From positions 186,001 through 250,000 of the forward strand of contig NZ_QOHK01000004.1 of assembly GCF_003319175.1 (NCBI RefSeq): DNA of 64,000 bases, given 5' to 3'. Below the pieces are notes generated by a model that saw only the letters and a list, made by a program, of their open reading frames with translations, was not told where the DNA came from and ran no database searches. A program made the translations under genes and the position numbers. This document shows positions 62,352-64,000 of this stretch, one piece after another. The DNA is from Blastococcus sp. TF02-8. GTDB taxonomy: Bacteria; Actinomycetota; Actinomycetes; Mycobacteriales; Geodermatophilaceae. Numbering within the stretch: the first letter of the stretch is position 1; each line of letters opens with the position of its first letter.

Positions 62352-63432
62352 GCCTCCCAAGGGGATCGCTCGACAGGTCGTCGACCACTCGACGGAACTC
62401 CCGTGCGAAGGACGATGACTGCCAGCGCTGGCCATGTCTTGTGATGGCTGCGGAGTCCCAGTCGTGCTCGACGAGCTTCCTGATGGAGGCACGGAGCGCA
62501 CTCATCGAGTCCGCATCCAGCCACAGCCCCGTACGCCCCTCAACGCACGTCTCCAGATATCCGCCCTCGCGCGTCGCCCCGACTGGAACCCCGAATGCAA
62601 ACGCTTCGACGGGCGTCAGACCAAAATCCTCACGCGAACACGCGAGCAGCGCACGCGCAGATCGGTAGAGCCAGCGGAGTTGGGCATCGGACACGTCGGT
62701 CAGCTGGACCACATTGGGCGGCCAGCCGTCGCTCGGACCCCCCCCTACGGTCACGAGCGTCTGTTCCGGCATACCGGCGACGGCTTCCTTCAACAGGTCG
62801 GTCCGCTTGTATCCCCGTGGTCGGCCAACCGTCAGGAGAAAGCCCGGCGCAACATCTGGCACGACCTCATACGCGCCGTCGGGTCCGAGTCCTCGAGGTG
62901 GATGAACCACGGGCGCGACGATCCCGTACGCACTGGCGATGCGACGGGCCACATTCGCCGAGTTGGCGATGTAACCGCACGCGCTCCTGGCTCCCTCCTG
63001 ATCACCCCGGAGCAGACGCGAGCGCATAAGCCGGAAGGCCAGGCGCTCGGAGGCACCCAGACCTACGGCGTAGTCCTCCCACTGGTACAGCCACCGGGGT
63101 GGGTTGTGGCAATAAACGACTTTGCGGCCTCGACCGCGGAGCTGATGGGCGAATCCGGAACTGGAGCAGAGCAGAAGATCGGCATCGACAACCTCGCGCC
63201 TGAAGAGAGCCCCGATCACCGGGAGCGCCCGACGAAGGTCCCGCCGGATGGCGGGGATTCGCTCTAGGCCAAGACTGCGAACGGTCAAGTCGCGGAACTC
63301 CGGGTACGTCCGTTCCGGGACGTACATGGAAGTCAGGACCGTGGCACCCGGATACGCCCGCGCCATCTCCAGCACGACCCGCTCCGCACCGCCGCGCTGA
63401 GACAGGTAGTCGTGGGCCACGACCACTCTCAC
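62338..63432 (-). CDS. Glycosyltransferase family 4
   Basis: A 364-aa GT4 close to the WbaZ/mannosyltransferase branch: MRVVVAHDYLSQRGGAERVV, LCSSSGFAHQLRGRGRKVVY, CHNPPRWLYQWEDYAVG (conserved C-H-N-P-P-R), YIANSANVARRIASAYG, VVHPPRGLGPDG, LTVGRPRGYKRTDLLKEAVA and SREDFGLTPVEAFAFGVPVG. That motif set is characteristic of mannosyl- or related transferases acting on lipid-linked acceptors. ATG 63432 overlaps the upstream GT4 stop (ATGA). Confidence 0.9.
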   Translation of the reverse strand: MRVVVAHDYLSQRGGAERVVLEMARAYPGATVLTSMYVPERTYPEFRDLTVRSLGLERIPAIRRDLRRALPVIGALFRREVVDADLLLCSSSGFAHQLRGRGRKVVYCHNPPRWLYQWEDYAVGLGASERLAFRLMRSRLLRGDQEGARSACGYIANSANVARRIASAYGIVAPVVHPPRGLGPDGAYEVVPDVAPGFLLTVGRPRGYKRTDLLKEAVAGMPEQTLVTVGGGPSDGWPPNVVQLTDVSDAQLRWLYRSARALLACSREDFGLTPVEAFAFGVPVGATREGGYLETCVEGRTGLWLDADSMSALRASIRKLVEHDWDSAAITRHGQRWQSSSFAREFRRVVDDLSSDPLGRPNAQ

Positions 63433-64000
63433 GCCGCACTCCTCCCGTGCTCGGCCACCATGTCTCGGTACAGCGCGAGGACCTTCGGCGCGATCACCTC
63501 CGGAGAGAAGTCACCGGCACGTCGCAGCCCTTCCTGGCGGAGGCGCTGCCGCAGCTCCTCGTCTTGCCAGAGCCGATTCACCTGGCGCGCGATCTCTGCA
63601 CTGTCGCCCGGCGTGTACAGGATTCCGTTGACCCCCTCGGAGATGATCTCGCTGGGGCCGCCCCCACGAGTGGCGAGGACCGGCACTCCCGCGGCCATGC
63701 CCTCCAGGATCACCTGGCCGAGCGGCTCCGGGACGGTGGAGGCGTGGAGGAGGACGTCGACGTTCATGAGCTCCCTTGACACGTCCTCCACGAATCCTCG
63801 GAAGTCGACGCGGTCGGTGAGCCCCAGGCGGGCCACCTCCTGTCGCACACGGGACTCGTACTCCTCCTCCCCGAACATCGGGGACCCGACAAGGACCAAT
63901 CGGGCGGTTTCAGGCATGTCGGCCACTGCGAAGGCGCGAACAGCCTCGAGCTGGCCCTTCCACGGCGCGAATCTCCCTACGAGGCCCACGATGAACGGCT
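63429..64000 (-). CDS. Glycosyltransferase family 4 (partial, 5' end off window)
   Basis: The C-terminal 190 residues of a GT4 enzyme; the reading frame is still open at base 64000. The donor-binding half is complete: PFIVGLVGRFAPWKGQLEAV, LVLVGSPMFGEEEYESRVRQ, VDFRGFVEDVSRELMNVDVL and TVPEPLGQVILEGMAAGVPV (E-x7-E). The N-terminal acceptor half lies to the right. It overlaps the next GT4 gene by 4 nt, so the minus-strand operon continues beyond the window. Confidence 0.88.
   Translation of the reverse strand, partial: PFIVGLVGRFAPWKGQLEAVRAFAVADMPETARLVLVGSPMFGEEEYESRVRQEVARLGLTDRVDFRGFVEDVSRELMNVDVLLHASTVPEPLGQVILEGMAAGVPVLATRGGGPSEIISEGVNGILYTPGDSAEIARQVNRLWQDEELRQRLRQEGLRRAGDFSPEVIAPKVLALYRDMVAEHGRSAA

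Overview
The window is very GC-rich (low 70s percent by eye), uses many GTG starts, packs genes with 4-nt ATGA/GTGA overlaps, and has several TANNNT boxes 6-8 nt before a GTG start. Together with the gene content (CGNR zinc-finger protein, VanZ, LCP ligase, WXG100-type genes, GT9 without an obvious LPS) this suggests a high-GC actinobacterium, plausibly Geodermatophilaceae (Blastococcus/Geodermatophilus/Modestobacter). The genus is an inference. No plasmid, phage, transposase or CRISPR signature was seen.

Layout. 1-4026 (minus): a coupled glycosyltransferase operon (GT2 fused to a GmhB-like HAD phosphatase, then GT9, GT4-like, GT4), running off the left edge. 4125-7190: MarR regulator, secreted anchored protein, FMN-dependent alpha-hydroxy-acid oxidase. 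7230-11546 (minus): a six-ORF, fully overlapping WXG100/type-VII-like operon of mostly unknown genes, bracketed by two nearly identical 57-bp palindromic elements (7188-7244 and 11649-11705). 11742-24000: housekeeping and accessory genes (amino-acid permease, tRNA-Arg and tRNA-Ser, MFS pump divergent from a CGNR protein, maltose-type acetyltransferase, PAP2-diacylglycerol kinase fusion, VanZ, DoxX, PHP phosphoesterase, M15-like peptidase, small proteins).

22753-48360 is a large cell-surface polysaccharide locus: CelD/FemAB-like GNAT, Sfp-type phosphopantetheinyl transferase, an unusual acetoacetyl-CoA-synthetase-like adenylation/carrier/thioesterase protein, a Wzx-like flippase, a second GNAT, two Wzz-like proteins, a Wzy/O-antigen-ligase protein, a GH-A-type glycosidase, GT4s, a polysaccharide deacetylase, a secreted proline-rich protein, a first initiating sugar transferase, an LCP ligase, RmlB and RmlD, UDP-glucose dehydrogenase and a second initiating sugar transferase. 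48861-64000 is a second assembly line: Wzz/BY-kinase-like protein with a degenerate Walker A, second Wzy-like protein, GT2-GT4 fusion, second flippase, two GT2s in a locally lower-GC patch, a WbsX-like protein and five GT4s, the last cut by the right edge.

Taken together, the region from about 22.7 kb encodes nearly two sets of Wzx/Wzy-type machinery (two initiating transferases, two flippases, two polymerase/ligase proteins, three Wzz-like proteins), nucleotide-sugar supply (dTDP-rhamnose late steps, UDP-glucuronate), and a carrier-protein-based activation module that may decorate the polymer. The two least-described assemblies are that PPTase/A-T-TE/flippase/GNAT module and the palindrome-bracketed WXG100 operon.
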